A stretch of DNA of 64,000 bases from Vibrio coralliilyticus (GCF_024449095.1 NZ_CP024628.1:186001-250000); one strand, 5' to 3'. Numbered from the stretch's first letter, positions 37,660 to 46,989 are shown. The notes: generated from the letters alone by a model not told the origin. Numbers and translations: made by a program.

Positions 37660-37710
37660 TTACCTAGGCTTCTTCACTAATTCTGCCGGGTGGGTTCTTG
37701 CTACAATCAT
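37660..37710 (-). CDS. 16-aa leader ORF upstream of rsgA
   Basis: Reads MIVARTHPAELVKKPR then TAA. AGGAGG ends 5 bases before this ATG, one of the best ribosome binding sites in the window; another ATG directly precedes it. The stop codon lies 109 bp before the rsgA start. Its end overlaps a GGTAA/TTACC inverted repeat. The size, strong ribosome binding site and following hairpins look like a translated leader that controls rsgA, but that is inference. The rest of 37551-37915 is AT-rich and probably holds the divergent promoters. Confidence 0.5.
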   Translation of the reverse strand: MIVARTHPAELVKKPR

Positions 37711-37915
37711 CATATCCTCCTAAAAGTGCTTGTTTACCTTGGTTACAAAGCGATCATACTCAGCCTGATTGATTATCGTCAATACTTTTCTACTAGGCTA
37801 TTTTTTTGAACTTTATATCAATAGTTGTCAATCAGACAGTAACTTTTCTTGCCGATACCGAGTGGTTGTTTATAAACTGTTTATGTGAGTTGGTTTATAT
37901 GGATATCACTGCGTA

Positions 37916-38695
37916 ATGACTGAAGCGACCCAAAGTGAGACTGCGGAAGCGATAGAACTCTCTTCTGTTGAGCCGGAACAAAAAAAACAGCCCTCTAAGC
38001 CGTTGCCCGATAACATTAAGTATGGTGAAGATGCATTTTATGACGTCAAACCATTAAGTGAGGTTGCCTTTCTGATCACTACCCCAACGGGTAAAAATCT
38101 TAAAGGAAAAACCAAGTATATTGGCCTTCATTCGAATAATCTCATGCTGCTAGAGGTACCCAAAGCATCACCTAAAGAAATGGCGGTGTTTTTTCAACGA
38201 GGCTATGCGATTAAAGCATGTGTCATTTCGGAGTCAGGAGAAGGGGCGAGGATATATTTCAAGAGTAAGCTTGAGTATGTGATTGATGCTGGTGGTAATA
38301 GCTTGTTCTTAATCACCTTGCCAGCGGCAACTCAGGTCGCTGCCGGATTGAGAGAAAGTGCTCGCTTGGAGCTGGCTTTGGACGGTGTGCTTTCGCCCCA
38401 GTCCCAAAATGTTCAGTGCCAGATCCGAGATATTTCGAGTACTGGCTGCTTGATCGTGGTTGAGCGCCACCTGACTAACCATAAAGTAGGCGATTTAATT
38501 TCCCTCAATATTTTAGAAACCGAAAGCGATAAAGTGATTGAGCCACAGATACTCGAAGCTGTAGTGAGAAATATCAAGATGACTAGCCGCTACGGTAAGC
38601 TTGGTGTGCAATTTGAGAAGGACAGTATTGATTCTGTTGCCAGTTTGATCGAGCGTTTGCACTTTTGCCAAATGAGTCAGAAATTTACTATTTAG
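37916..38695 (+). CDS. plzD: PilZ-domain c-di-GMP receptor (PlzD/VCA0042-like)
   Basis: A 259-aa two-domain protein: an N-terminal YcgR-like domain (about 50-135) and a C-terminal PilZ domain (about 140-250). Both c-di-GMP motifs are intact: RESAR (RxxxR, about 146-150) at the interdomain linker and DISSTGC ([D/N]xSxxG, about 172-178). The arrangement matches VCA0042 (PlzD) of V. cholerae. It likely couples c-di-GMP level to motility or surface behaviour. The first 40 residues are polar and probably disordered. Confidence 0.88.
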   Translation: MTEATQSETAEAIELSSVEPEQKKQPSKPLPDNIKYGEDAFYDVKPLSEVAFLITTPTGKNLKGKTKYIGLHSNNLMLLEVPKASPKEMAVFFQRGYAIKACVISESGEGARIYFKSKLEYVIDAGGNSLFLITLPAATQVAAGLRESARLELALDGVLSPQSQNVQCQIRDISSTGCLIVVERHLTNHKVGDLISLNILETESDKVIEPQILEAVVRNIKMTSRYGKLGVQFEKDSIDSVASLIERLHFCQMSQKFTI

Positions 38696-38704
38696 CTTCA
38701 TAGG

Positions 38705-38733
38705 AAGGCCTAGCCGGTAGACTAGGCCTTTTT
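38705..38733 (+). terminator. rho-independent terminator between plzD and nagB
   Basis: AAGGCCTAG (38705-38713) pairs with CTAGGCCTT (38722-38730), with TTTTT running into the 3' side on the plus strand. It separates the convergent plzD and nagB genes. Confidence 0.88.
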
Positions 38734-38756
38734 GAGTTGTTATCCGAATAAATGGC

Positions 38757-39557
38757 CTAGAAGCCTTTGATGTTCTCTGCTTCCAGTTCAGTAAAATACT
38801 TGACTGTCTTAACTTTCAACTCTTGAGTGGAAGGTGCATCACATACGATGACAGATTTAGGATGAAGCTGAAGCGCAGATACTGTCCACAAATGGTTCAC
38901 ACTCCCTTCAACAGCCGCTTCAAGTGCAAGAGCTTTATTATGACCAGTGACCAGAATCATTATTTCTTCAGAATCAAGCAATGTACCTACGCCGATAGTG
39001 AGTGCATACTTAGGTACTTGACTGATGTCACCATCAAAGAAGCGTGAGTTGGCGATACGAGTGTCTTCGGTCAGGGTTTTGATACGCGTACGAGAAGATA
39101 AAGAAGAGGCGGGTTCGTTGAATGCAATGTGCCCATCATTACCTACACCGCCCATAAACAAGTTAATGCGGCCGTATGATTTAATTTTGTCTTCGTAACG
39201 CTGGCACTCGGCTTCGTGATCCACCGCATTGCCATCTAACAAGTTGATGTTCTCTTCCTGAATATCGATGTGGTTGAAAAAGTTGTTATACATGAAAGAG
39301 CGGTATGACTCGGGGTGGTCGGCTGGAATGCCAATGTACTCATCCATATTAAATGTCACTACGTGTTTAAAGCTGACTTCACCTGCCTGATAAAGCTCTA
39401 TCAGCGCTTTATAAGTGGCTAGAGGAGTCCCACCTGTTGGCAAACCTAATACAAAAGGACGTTCAGCCGTTGGTTGGAAGTTATTAATGCGTTTAGCGAT
39501 ATGTGCTGCAGCCCATTTACCGACCTGCGCTGCTTTGTTTAACGGGATTAGTCTCAT
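38757..39557 (-). CDS. nagB: glucosamine-6-phosphate deaminase NagB
   Basis: A 266-aa cytoplasmic enzyme converting glucosamine 6-phosphate to fructose 6-phosphate and ammonia, the entry of chitin-derived amino sugars into glycolysis. It has the same length as E. coli Nag[21 protein letters not shown] (about 38-57), FNMDEYIG (catalytic Asp72), [23 protein letters not shown] (Asp141, His143, Glu148) and the Arg172-containing segment are all present. No nagA or nagC is adjacent. Confidence 0.97.
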   Translation of the reverse strand: MRLIPLNKAAQVGKWAAAHIAKRINNFQPTAERPFVLGLPTGGTPLATYKALIELYQAGEVSFKHVVTFNMDEYIGIPADHPESYRSFMYNNFFNHIDIQEENINLLDGNAVDHEAECQRYEDKIKSYGRINLFMGGVGNDGHIAFNEPASSLSSRTRIKTLTEDTRIANSRFFDGDISQVPKYALTIGVGTLLDSEEIMILVTGHNKALALEAAVEGSVNHLWTVSALQLHPKSVIVCDAPSTQELKVKTVKYFTELEAENIKGF

Positions 39558-39908
39558 TGGTTGCCCCTAATGTTGGAATTGTGATGCTCTGAAACATTAA
39601 TTTGCATTATAAAATAAGTTTGTGGTGGCGGCTATTGTTTTCGGTCAATTTTTGCCTTTTCTTTGCCAAACTGCTTTATATCATCTCAAGCCAAGTGATC
39701 ATCTCGTGATTTTTAACGAAAAAATTCATCATGAAAATTAAGGCCACAAATATATGCTCCTGTGGCATATTTTGTATTTTATTCATCAACTAATCGTGGG
39801 AGTGAGGTACACTTAAACAAAAGGAGGCATAACTCCTTAACTTTTGTTGTGACTGGCCGACAAGCATTTTAGATGGCAACGCCAGTTGAAGGTGAAGAAA
39901 AGATATAG
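39558..39908. promoter_or_regulatory. intergenic region with nagB promoter and a T-flanked inverted repeat
   Basis: This 351-bp gap between divergent nagB and the Sel1-repeat gene holds no ORF I support. TATAAT on the minus strand (39606-39611) is a likely nagB -10, with a poor -35, as expected of an activated promoter. GCCACA (39743-39748) and TGTGGC (39761-39766) form an inverted repeat followed by ATATTTTGTATTTT, either an operator or the end of an unannotated rightward transcript. Confidence 0.45.
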
Positions 39909-41060
39909 ATGAATGTTATAGGGATCGCCATTGGCGCGACTGGTTTACTGCTGCTTTGTTTGTTCATGTGGATGCTTGCATTGCAGCTTCGTAAGAAGCG
40001 ACTGGAACAAGAGCGTAAAGAGCGTGAAGTTGCTTACCGGAAAGCAATGGAAAAAAATCGCAAGCAAGAGCAGGAAGAGCGAGTTTATAAAGCTGAAAAT
40101 GGCCATGTTCCGACCATCCTTTTTTTGGCTAAAGAGGCAGAACGTTCAAGGCCTAAAGAAGCTCTGTATTGGTACAACAAAGCGGCAAGACTGGATAATG
40201 TCAATGGTATGTACGGTGTTGTACGTATCAGTAATAAAATGAATCAGGACCTAGTTTTGAGAGAAGAAGCCAAATTTTGGCAGACCTGTATTCCTGCAAT
40301 GGAAGGCAGCATTCCTCATAAATTCGAAATGGCATTGGCCTTATTTTATGGTCGAGGTACTGAGCAAAATATTGGCAAAGCAATTCAAGTCATGAAGCAG
40401 GCGGCGGAACAAAACTACCTTGATGCACTGATATTCTTGGGTGACTGGTTTGCATCGCCTCACAACCCTGAGCCTAACCCACGCTTGTCTACGGAGTATT
40501 ACCAGCAAGCGGCATCTCAGAGAAGTAATGAGGGTCGTATGAAGCTTGGGCTTAATTACATCCGTGGAATTGGCGTGACTGCGAATTTTTCACGAGGCTG
40601 TTATTGGTTAGAGCGAGCAGCTGAGAAAGGGTATACCGATGCAATGTATAGCGCAGGCGAAGCTTGGATGGATCAACGGCCTAATGGCAATTCCATTGCG
40701 TATATATGGCTATTTCTAGCGGGGCAACTAGGGCATGAGCAGGCTCGCATATTGCGAGATCAGGTTGCACTTAGTATTGGAGTCGATACCGTTGTTGGCC
40801 TGCAGTCATTGTCGAAACCGATTTTGAAAAAAATTCGCGATAACAAGGTAAGTAAGCATGCGGTTATCAAGGCGCTCAATAAGTTATACAAGCGTAATAT
40901 CCCGCTTCAAGAACAGGATGTGTTAGGTGAGGAGGAGATCGAGTTAGATTTAGTGAGTGAAGTGCCGCCTATTGTAGAAGAATCGGTTGAAGCCGTACCC
41001 AGCGAATCGGAAGTGAAAGAAAAGTTGGATTTCTCGCAATCCAATATCGATAAAGCCTAA
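39909..41060 (+). CDS. membrane-anchored Sel1-repeat protein
   Basis: A 383-aa protein with one N-terminal membrane helix (about 4-26), a highly charged coiled-coil stretch (RKKRLEQERKEREVAYRKAMEKNRK, split over 28-52), then Sel1/TPR-like helical repeats to about 290. Examples are AEQNYLDALIFLGDWF, YIRGIGVTANFSRGCYWLERAAEKGYTDAMY and IAYIWLFLAGQLGHEQAR. The last 50 residues are acidic and disordered. Sel1 proteins are adaptors for protein assembly. Its partner is unknown. Confidence 0.85.
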   Translation: MNVIGIAIGATGLLLLCLFMWMLALQLRKKRLEQERKEREVAYRKAMEKNRKQEQEERVYKAENGHVPTILFLAKEAERSRPKEALYWYNKAARLDNVNGMYGVVRISNKMNQDLVLREEAKFWQTCIPAMEGSIPHKFEMALALFYGRGTEQNIGKAIQVMKQAAEQNYLDALIFLGDWFASPHNPEPNPRLSTEYYQQAASQRSNEGRMKLGLNYIRGIGVTANFSRGCYWLERAAEKGYTDAMYSAGEAWMDQRPNGNSIAYIWLFLAGQLGHEQARILRDQVALSIGVDTVVGLQSLSKPILKKIRDNKVSKHAVIKALNKLYKRNIPLQEQDVLGEEEIELDLVSEVPPIVEESVEAVPSESEVKEKLDFSQSNIDKA

Positions 41061-41063
41061 ACT

Positions 41064-41090
41064 AAGCCCCTTGATTTCAGGGGCTTCTTG
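41064..41090 (+). terminator. rho-independent terminator after the Sel1-repeat gene
   Basis: AAGCCCCT (41064-41071) and AGGGGCTT (41079-41086), followed by CTTGTT. It starts 3 bp after the stop codon. Confidence 0.8.
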
Positions 41091-41097
41091 TTACTTG

Positions 41098-41454
41098 CTA
41101 CGCTAAATTTACCTGCAGTTGTTCATCTGTCATGTATTTATGTTTATTACTGATATTTCTTAAATGCATGAACATGAATTCGGGGAAAGCTGGGGCAAGG
41201 ATATCGTTTGGTTGCCAGACAATACCTCCTACAAAAATATAGCGTCCTTGTATTTCCTCATGGTGGAGAGGGTTGTTCATAGGCGTTGACAATTCAGCTC
41301 TCACCCCTTCAATGACACAGACAACCTGCCCCTTAGCAACCCCAATAATACGTTGGACTAGGTTGGCTTTCACACCACAGCGCCATGCTTGCCTTGTGGC
41401 CATTTCAAACCCATATTCTCTAACATGCCGATTAATATTGACGATTAAGTTCAT
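41098..41454 (-). CDS. conserved-looking 118-aa protein, unknown function
   Basis: I do not recognise this protein. It has no signal peptide or membrane helix. Features are RQAWRCGVKANLVQRIIGVAKGQVVCVIEGVRAEL, split between about 24 and 58, and GRYIFVGGIVWQPNDILAPAFPEF, suggesting a small soluble alpha/beta or beta-barrel domain. I start at the ATG at 41454; a TTG four codons upstream is less likely. No strong ribosome binding site is seen. Composition fits its neighbours, so it is probably a real vibrio gene. Confidence 0.55.
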   Translation of the reverse strand: MNLIVNINRHVREYGFEMATRQAWRCGVKANLVQRIIGVAKGQVVCVIEGVRAELSTPMNNPLHHEEIQGRYIFVGGIVWQPNDILAPAFPEFMFMHLRNISNKHKYMTDEQLQVNLA

Positions 41455-41673
41455 ACTAGATTTCAATCAGAGAGAAAGGAATTAAGTTAAGGGCAACTTA
41501 TCTAATAAGCGAGCGGATCAATGTGATGACTTCTCAGTAGATGAGGAAAGTGTCATATCTGTGTGTTTAGTTCTCTATTTTTATTCGCCACTTTCGGAAA
41601 TGTAACTCATTTTATGATTGATTCTAGTTAACAATTGATTCACATTAGGCGCAAACAATAAGAGGGATAATTC

Positions 41674-42576
41674 ATGTCTACTGCCAGCTTTTTACGTCTA
41701 ATCTGTCTTGCGGCTATCTGGGGCGGGTCGTTTCTATTTATGAAAATAGCGGCCAATACTTTTGGACCGGCATATTTGATTGAGTTTCGAGTAGGATTTG
41801 CTGCGCTGAGTTTGTTTCTTATCTCTCTTTATCTACGTAAGAAATTGGCGTTTAGACAGCATTTCCAGCATTTTATGATAATCGGGTTATTTAATACCGC
41901 TCTACCATTTTTGTTATTTGCGTATGCTGCGCAAACTTTGAACGCATCAACATTATCGGTGCTCAATTCAACCTCTGTGATCTGGGGAGCTTTGATTGGT
42001 GCTGTCTGGCATAAGTCAATTCTGACAAGAAAAGCCGTGTTTGGTATGTTGCTTGGTGTCACAGGTGTTGGGATCTTAGTGGGGTGGGATGCGGTTAACA
42101 TTGGTATCAGTGCGGCGCTACCTATCGTGGCAAGTGTGATGGCAGCATGCTGTTATGGTATTGCCACTAACTACACCAAAACCGCACCCAAAGTGGCATC
42201 ATTTGAAAATGCACACGGCAATATGTGGGCGGCTGTTTTGTGGATTCTCCCCCTGTTACCATTTGTTCCGATGCAGGGAGAGCCGAGTAGCTATGAAATG
42301 CTATCGGTTGTAGCACTAGGCGTACTTTGTACTGGTATTGCATATTTACTCTATTTCCGTTTAGTTGCGGATGAAGGTGCGGCGTCTGCGCTTTCTGTGA
42401 CGTTTTTGATCCCAGTATTTGGAATTCTATGGGGAGCTTTGATTCTTGATGAGCCTATTGGCCTAAATACCTTTGCTGGCACAGTGCTCGTATTAGTTGG
42501 CACCATGCTCGTCACTGGTTTCTCTCCTGCCCGACTGTTGAAACGGTCTCGGCTTGCCGAGCAGGTTTCTAGCTAA
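41674..42576 (+). CDS. EamA/DMT-family transporter
   Basis: A 300-aa inner-membrane protein with ten hydrophobic segments in two EamA repeats. AAIWGGSFLFMKIAANTFGPAYLIEFR (about 12-38) is the classic first-repeat signature and FLIPVFGILWGALILDEPIGLN (about 246-267) the second. Members export amino acids or other metabolites; the substrate is unknown. AGAGGGATAA precedes the ATG. Its stop overlaps that of the convergent GNAT gene by four bases. Confidence 0.9.
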   Translation: MSTASFLRLICLAAIWGGSFLFMKIAANTFGPAYLIEFRVGFAALSLFLISLYLRKKLAFRQHFQHFMIIGLFNTALPFLLFAYAAQTLNASTLSVLNSTSVIWGALIGAVWHKSILTRKAVFGMLLGVTGVGILVGWDAVNIGISAALPIVASVMAACCYGIATNYTKTAPKVASFENAHGNMWAAVLWILPLLPFVPMQGEPSSYEMLSVVALGVLCTGIAYLLYFRLVADEGAASALSVTFLIPVFGILWGALILDEPIGLNTFAGTVLVLVGTMLVTGFSPARLLKRSRLAEQVSS

Positions 42577-43037
42577 ACTTTACTTAACTCTAAGGTCATG
42601 AAGCGACTATTGGGATCTGGCTGATAGTCTGCAAAAGGGGAGCAATACTCAAAGCCGAATTTCGTATACAGCTCCCTGGCAGGTTTGAAGAAAGACATAG
42701 AACCGGTTTCAAGGCTGATGCGTTGATAACCCCTAAGCTTTGCTTGATCGATGGCAAATGACAGTAAACTTGAAGCAATGCCCTGATTGCGAGCCGCTGG
42801 TGTGGTACGCATTGATTTCAACTCCGCATGTGTTGCGGAAAGCGCTTTGATGGCTGCGCAACCTAGCAGTTGCTCATCTTTCCAGCAGGTCCAAAATGTG
42901 ACATTCGTTGCTTTCAGTGCCGAAGTGTCCAAAGCGTGGACACTTTCTGGTGGTGAGGTTGCATTCATGTCTGCGAGGTGTTCCTTGAGTAGTTTGATCA
43001 CTTCAGGATGATCAAGTTGATCGGTTTTAATATCCAT
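42573..43037 (-). CDS. GNAT-family N-acetyltransferase
   Basis: A 154-aa GCN5-related acetyltransferase. The acetyl-CoA loop is in ELKSMRTTPAARNQGIASSLLSFAIDQAK (R-x-x-G-I/A pattern RNQGIA), and LETGSMSFFKPARELYTKFGFEYC is the C-terminal motif B. The pattern matches the PA4866/YsnE-like subgroup. I choose ATG 43037, 4 bases after GGAGG, over the adjacent GTG. Substrate unknown. Confidence 0.85.
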   Translation of the reverse strand: MDIKTDQLDHPEVIKLLKEHLADMNATSPPESVHALDTSALKATNVTFWTCWKDEQLLGCAAIKALSATHAELKSMRTTPAARNQGIASSLLSFAIDQAKLRGYQRISLETGSMSFFKPARELYTKFGFEYCSPFADYQPDPNSRFMTLELSKV

Positions 43038-43313
43038 CACTCCTCCTTGTCGATGGGTTTAAAATAATCTAATTCTGTAGGGTGGTTTTTTCAATCGCAA
43101 TTCATCCATGAGTTGCTCAAAAATTGTGGATGTAACGATTTGTTGCGGGACGTTGGCCTATATAAGTGGGTTTTGGATCTCATAAATGACATTTCATTAG
43201 TATTACATTTCATTGTTACTTGATTCGTGTCTCATAAATTACTCTTATAGGCCGATAATTTTATATAGCCAACACCCAGGCATGGAGCCATTGTTAGAGG
43301 AGGCAGAGTTAAC

Positions 43314-44744
43314 ATGAAAGAAGTAGAGTTCAGAACGATAGACAAGCTTTTTATTAAGATGTCTATTAATGACAAAATGTGGGTGATTTTTGCCTTGTTT
43401 CTTGTCGCTGTAGGCAGCATAGCAGGCGGAAACTATTACTCTAAAATAAAATACATTGAAAGTTCGGCGATCTCAGCTGCGGTTCATCGACTTGACGGTG
43501 TGATGAGTGCAGGTACTGAAGCATCGATAGTGGGCCAAGCTAATATTAGCAAAGTGTCTAGTGTCGATGAACCGACGTATAACAATGGGATTGTGACGGT
43601 TTCTCAAACGGGTAAAGATGGCAATGTTTACCAACTGACCATGAACAATCAGGCACAAGATCAGCAAGCACGCTCTCAGGCTTTATCCACTTTTTTCTTT
43701 AGCTTTGTCTGGGCTGTTCCGTTTGCGGTGTTTTGTTACTGGGTCGCTACCTTTATTGGTGGGGCTCTTTGGGTGTTGTATACCACGACTCAGAAAATTG
43801 GTGAGGGTGATCTGACGTCTCGCCTTGGCTTCCACCCAGGTCGAGATGAGTTTGGCACTATTGGGTGTGCGCTTGATAAAGCAATGGATACCTTGACCGA
43901 TTTGGTCAACAACGTAAAAGAGAATGCGAAGACAATGAGTGAAACGTCTGCGTCTTTTGAACAAGAAATGCGATTGAGTGAATCTCAGATCACCAACCAG
44001 TACACCTCTTTAGATTCGGTTGCGACCGCGATGGAAGAAATGACAGCTTCAGCGAAAGAGGTGTCGAATATTTCTCAGCAGGCGACAGATCAAGCAGAGC
44101 AAGATTCTCAGCATATCGATGGTAGTTACAAGCGTGTTCAGTCCGCGATCAACGAGATTGAAAAACTGTCTAGTTACATTGAGCAGGCGTCTAGCTCAGT
44201 TTCGACTCTGAATGACAATACCACTCAGATTAATGAAGTGATAACCACAATCAATGCTATCTCTGAGCAAACTAACTTGTTGGCGCTGAACGCAGCGATT
44301 GAGGCAGCGCGTGCCGGTGAGCAAGGTCGAGGTTTTGCCGTTGTGGCAGATGAAGTACGTACTCTAGCCAGCCGTACTCAGGCGGCGACGGTGGAGATCC
44401 AGTCTATGATCGAAAAACTGCAGTCGGAGAGCCAGAACATCGCCTCCATTACTCAACAAACGGTTGAGCAAGCACAAACCAGTAGTGAGCTAATTGAAGA
44501 CATTGGGAAGGATGTAAACTCAATTTCGGAGTCTGCGCGAGGTATCATGGATATGAGTATCCAGATCTCCACCTCTGCAGAAGAGCAAAGTGCTGTTGCG
44601 AACGATATCGCTTCAGAACTGAGTGATATACGTACCCAGTCTAATACTATCCGTAGTGTGGCGGAGAAGTCGTCTCAAGGCGTAGCAAATCTGACCAAAG
44701 CATCGATTTCTCTCGCTGATATTCTTAAACAGTATCGTACTTAA
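43314..44744 (+). CDS. methyl-accepting chemotaxis protein with small sensor domain
   Basis: A 476-aa chemoreceptor. TM1 (about 23-40) and TM2 (about 123-148, [20 protein letters not shown]) enclose a periplasmic part of only about 80 residues, too small for a four-helix-bundle or Cache sensor. HAMP and the signalling domain follow, with tip [44 protein letters not shown] lies about 11 bases before the ATG. It could sense through the membrane or through a partner protein. Confidence 0.94.
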   Translation: MKEVEFRTIDKLFIKMSINDKMWVIFALFLVAVGSIAGGNYYSKIKYIESSAISAAVHRLDGVMSAGTEASIVGQANISKVSSVDEPTYNNGIVTVSQTGKDGNVYQLTMNNQAQDQQARSQALSTFFFSFVWAVPFAVFCYWVATFIGGALWVLYTTTQKIGEGDLTSRLGFHPGRDEFGTIGCALDKAMDTLTDLVNNVKENAKTMSETSASFEQEMRLSESQITNQYTSLDSVATAMEEMTASAKEVSNISQQATDQAEQDSQHIDGSYKRVQSAINEIEKLSSYIEQASSSVSTLNDNTTQINEVITTINAISEQTNLLALNAAIEAARAGEQGRGFAVVADEVRTLASRTQAATVEIQSMIEKLQSESQNIASITQQTVEQAQTSSELIEDIGKDVNSISESARGIMDMSIQISTSAEEQSAVANDIASELSDIRTQSNTIRSVAEKSSQGVANLTKASISLADILKQYRT

Positions 44745-44760
44745 AATGTGATTGGATAAT

Positions 44761-44790
44761 AAAAAGGCTTGGTGAGAACCAAGCCTTTTT
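44761..44790. terminator. bidirectional 13-bp terminator hairpin
   Basis: AAAAAGGCTTGGT (44761-44773) and ACCAAGCCTTTTT (44778-44790) with a GAGA loop. It gives a T tract on both strands and separates the convergent chemoreceptor and PilZ genes. Confidence 0.93.
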
Positions 44791-44811
44791 ATATTCGAAG
44801 GTTGATGCGTG

Positions 44812-45549
44812 TTATCGTAGTGTCAGTTTGGTGCCGTCAAACTTGAGATTCGCTAGCAGTTGCTTGGCGTTTTCTGTGCCATTTTCATCAAACTGAACGC
44901 CATAGCGAGCATAGTGTAGAGAGCTTTGTAGGTTACAGATCTTTCCAAATAGAGGTTCGAATTGGTTAGATTTCTTTATGCTAGGACGGATTTCCAATGC
45001 AATCTCATCGCCAATCTGAAAAGCACGACTCAGTGGAGCGGTAACAAAGCGACAACCACTTTTGGATAAATCACGAATTTGACAATCGAGTTTATGAGTT
45101 GTCGCTTTAACACTGGCAGGAAGGTTTACGTCATATCTCGGCTCTTTACGTAACTGGGTCACTTGCATTGCATTAGGTATGGCTAACGCTACCATAGGGA
45201 TCGGCTCGGTTAAAACGTGCTCTAGTTGGCTTCTGAAGTGAACGATGGCACCTTCTCCACGGTGAGAGATAGCTCGTATAGTGGTCCAAAAACCTGGTTG
45301 GAAAAAGAAGTCTAAATCATTGTCAGAAATCTTAGGTAACTCAGCTAAAACGAAGTTTTTAGAGTGAGCACCTATAAAAGTTGATTTACAACGGAATGTG
45401 GTCCCTACGGGAGTCGTAATGCCCATGGTGAGTTCACCACCATGCTCAAGCATTGCCAAAGCATCAGTACTGTTGAGTGTTGAAACACTTTTCTCCCTTG
45501 AAGCAGCAGGTGCAGATTTATCTTGGTTGGCAACCGCTTGGTTATTCAT
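44812..45549 (-). CDS. second PilZ-domain protein (YcgR-like)
   Basis: A 245-aa relative of the PlzD-like protein at 37916. A YcgR-like N-terminal domain (about 32-125) precedes a PilZ domain. RKEPR (about 136-140) and DLSKSGC (about 160-166) complete the RxxxR and [D/N]xSxxG c-di-GMP motifs. CTAG separates GGAGG from the ATG. The 5' region holds a CCGAGAA/TTCTCGG inverted repeat (45601-45625). Confidence 0.88.
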   Translation of the reverse strand: MNNQAVANQDKSAPAASREKSVSTLNSTDALAMLEHGGELTMGITTPVGTTFRCKSTFIGAHSKNFVLAELPKISDNDLDFFFQPGFWTTIRAISHRGEGAIVHFRSQLEHVLTEPIPMVALAIPNAMQVTQLRKEPRYDVNLPASVKATTHKLDCQIRDLSKSGCRFVTAPLSRAFQIGDEIALEIRPSIKKSNQFEPLFGKICNLQSSLHYARYGVQFDENGTENAKQLLANLKFDGTKLTLR

Positions 45550-45714
45550 CTAGCCTCCATTACTCCTGCCATGTTATGTTGAGTAGCAGGTTAATTCTTT
45601 CCGAGAAGTGGGTCTTATTTCTCGGGTAGTTAAAATTCTATGTGCGATTTATTGTCTATTTAAATATCAAAATAGCAAATAATTCCGGCACATGTATCAC
45701 TTTTAGAAGGCAAT

Positions 45715-46002
45715 ATGTCAAATAAACTCACATTTGATAGGGCTAACTCACTTTTTCGTGTTCACCTCGAGGGTGAACATGACGCCATCATGAAGTTTGA
45801 TGTGCAAGGTAGTGTTTATGTCATTACTTCAACTAAAGTGCCAGAAGAGTTACAAGGAAAAGGGTACGGTAAGGTGATGATGGAAGCTATTTTGCCTGAG
45901 ATTGAGCGACAAGGAGTGAAAATCAACCCTATATGTACGTATGTTGTCCATTACTTGTCACGTCACCCAGAGTGGTCTCACTTGCTTGCTGAGCCGTCAT
46001 GA
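45715..46002 (+). CDS. small GNAT-like acetyltransferase (YjdJ-type)
   Basis: A 95-aa protein of the short acetyltransferase group that consists almost only of the acetyl-CoA site. VYVITSTKVPEELQGKGYGKVMMEAIL holds the pattern P-x-x-x-x-G-x-G-x-G/A, and the tail CTYVVHYLSRHPEW matches the conserved C-x-x-v-x-x-Y-l-x-x-(H/K)-P. AGAAGG precedes the ATG. It overlaps the downstream kinase-like gene by 4 bp. Confidence 0.85.
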   Translation: MSNKLTFDRANSLFRVHLEGEHDAIMKFDVQGSVYVITSTKVPEELQGKGYGKVMMEAILPEIERQGVKINPICTYVVHYLSRHPEWSHLLAEPS

Positions 46003-46976
46003 AGCAAATCTATGATTATCAAGCGTTATGTCAGCGCTTGGGATACAGAAAATTAGAACATAGAGAGATTTTACAACCTTTGTGGGGTGGCTACGGTGAG
46101 TTGGTTAGGTTGTATGTCGATCAAACCAGTATCGTGATAAAACATGTTCAATTGCCTAAGCCTGATCAACATCCCAGAGGCTGGAATACAGCACTTTCAC
46201 ATCAGCGGAAACTTAAGTCTTATGATGTCGAGTTACACTGGTATCGACATTTTGCGGCACGTGCGCATGTTCATTGTCCGCAGCCACAACCCATTATTGT
46301 GGATCAAAAAGGAATGGAGCACCTTTTGGTGATGGAAGACTTACATCAGCTTGGTTATGACGAGATGTGCCACAAGGCTGAAAAAGTACATTTGGAAGCG
46401 GTGCTCAAGTGGCTAGCATGGTTTCATGCTTCACATATCGGAGAGAAAGGGGAAGGATTGTGGGAAACAGGCACCTATTGGCACCTTGATACTCGTCCTG
46501 ATGAACTGGCGGCGCTCGATGATATGTCACTCAAACAAGCTGCGAAAGATATTGATAAGGTGCTTGGTAATGCACCTTATCAAACCTTAGTTCATGGTGA
46601 CGCGAAGTTAGCGAATTTCTGTTTTACTTCTGATGGCCAAAAGGCCGCGGCTGTCGATTTCCAGTATGTGGGTAGAGGTTGCGCGATGAAGGATGTCGTT
46701 CTCTTTATGAGTAGTGCTGTCCAGCCTGAAGATTGCAATGATATGGAGGAGTGGATTTTGGATACTTATTTTACTCACCTGAAAATAGCGATAAGTGATT
46801 TAATGCCTGAAACCGATGCGTTTGACGTAGAGCAAACTTGGCGACCGTTATTTGCTATTGCTTGGGCTGATTTCCATCGTTTTGTTAAAGGATGGAGCCC
46901 GGATCATTGGAAAATCAATGCTTATACGGAAGCTTTGGCTCATCGGGCTATTGATATGTTAAAGGCTTACCTATAA
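45999..46976 (+). CDS. aminoglycoside-phosphotransferase/ecdysteroid-kinase-like protein
   Basis: A 325-aa protein of the APH/choline-kinase fold. WGGYGELVRLYV is the nucleotide loop, SIVIKHV carries the ATP-binding Lys, and LVHGDAKLANFCF (about 196-208) is the catalytic HxDxxxxN loop, followed by VDFQYVGRG with the metal-binding Asp. The long N-lobe and Q in DFQ are typical of the ecdysteroid-kinase/DUF1679-like branch rather than antibiotic-resistance enzymes. Substrate unknown. The last codons lie inside a terminator hairpin. Confidence 0.82.
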   Translation: MKQIYDYQALCQRLGYRKLEHREILQPLWGGYGELVRLYVDQTSIVIKHVQLPKPDQHPRGWNTALSHQRKLKSYDVELHWYRHFAARAHVHCPQPQPIIVDQKGMEHLLVMEDLHQLGYDEMCHKAEKVHLEAVLKWLAWFHASHIGEKGEGLWETGTYWHLDTRPDELAALDDMSLKQAAKDIDKVLGNAPYQTLVHGDAKLANFCFTSDGQKAAAVDFQYVGRGCAMKDVVLFMSSAVQPEDCNDMEEWILDTYFTHLKIAISDLMPETDAFDVEQTWRPLFAIAWADFHRFVKGWSPDHWKINAYTEALAHRAIDMLKAYL

Positions 46977-46989
46977 GTAAGCCTTTAAC
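46958..46989 (+). terminator. hairpin spanning the kinase-like gene's stop codon
   Basis: GTTAAAGGCTTAC (46958-46970) pairs with GTAAGCCTTTAAC (46977-46989). The TAA stop (46974-46976) is in the loop. It separates the kinase-like gene from the convergent acetyltransferase gene; the T-rich arms could serve both strands. Confidence 0.7.
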
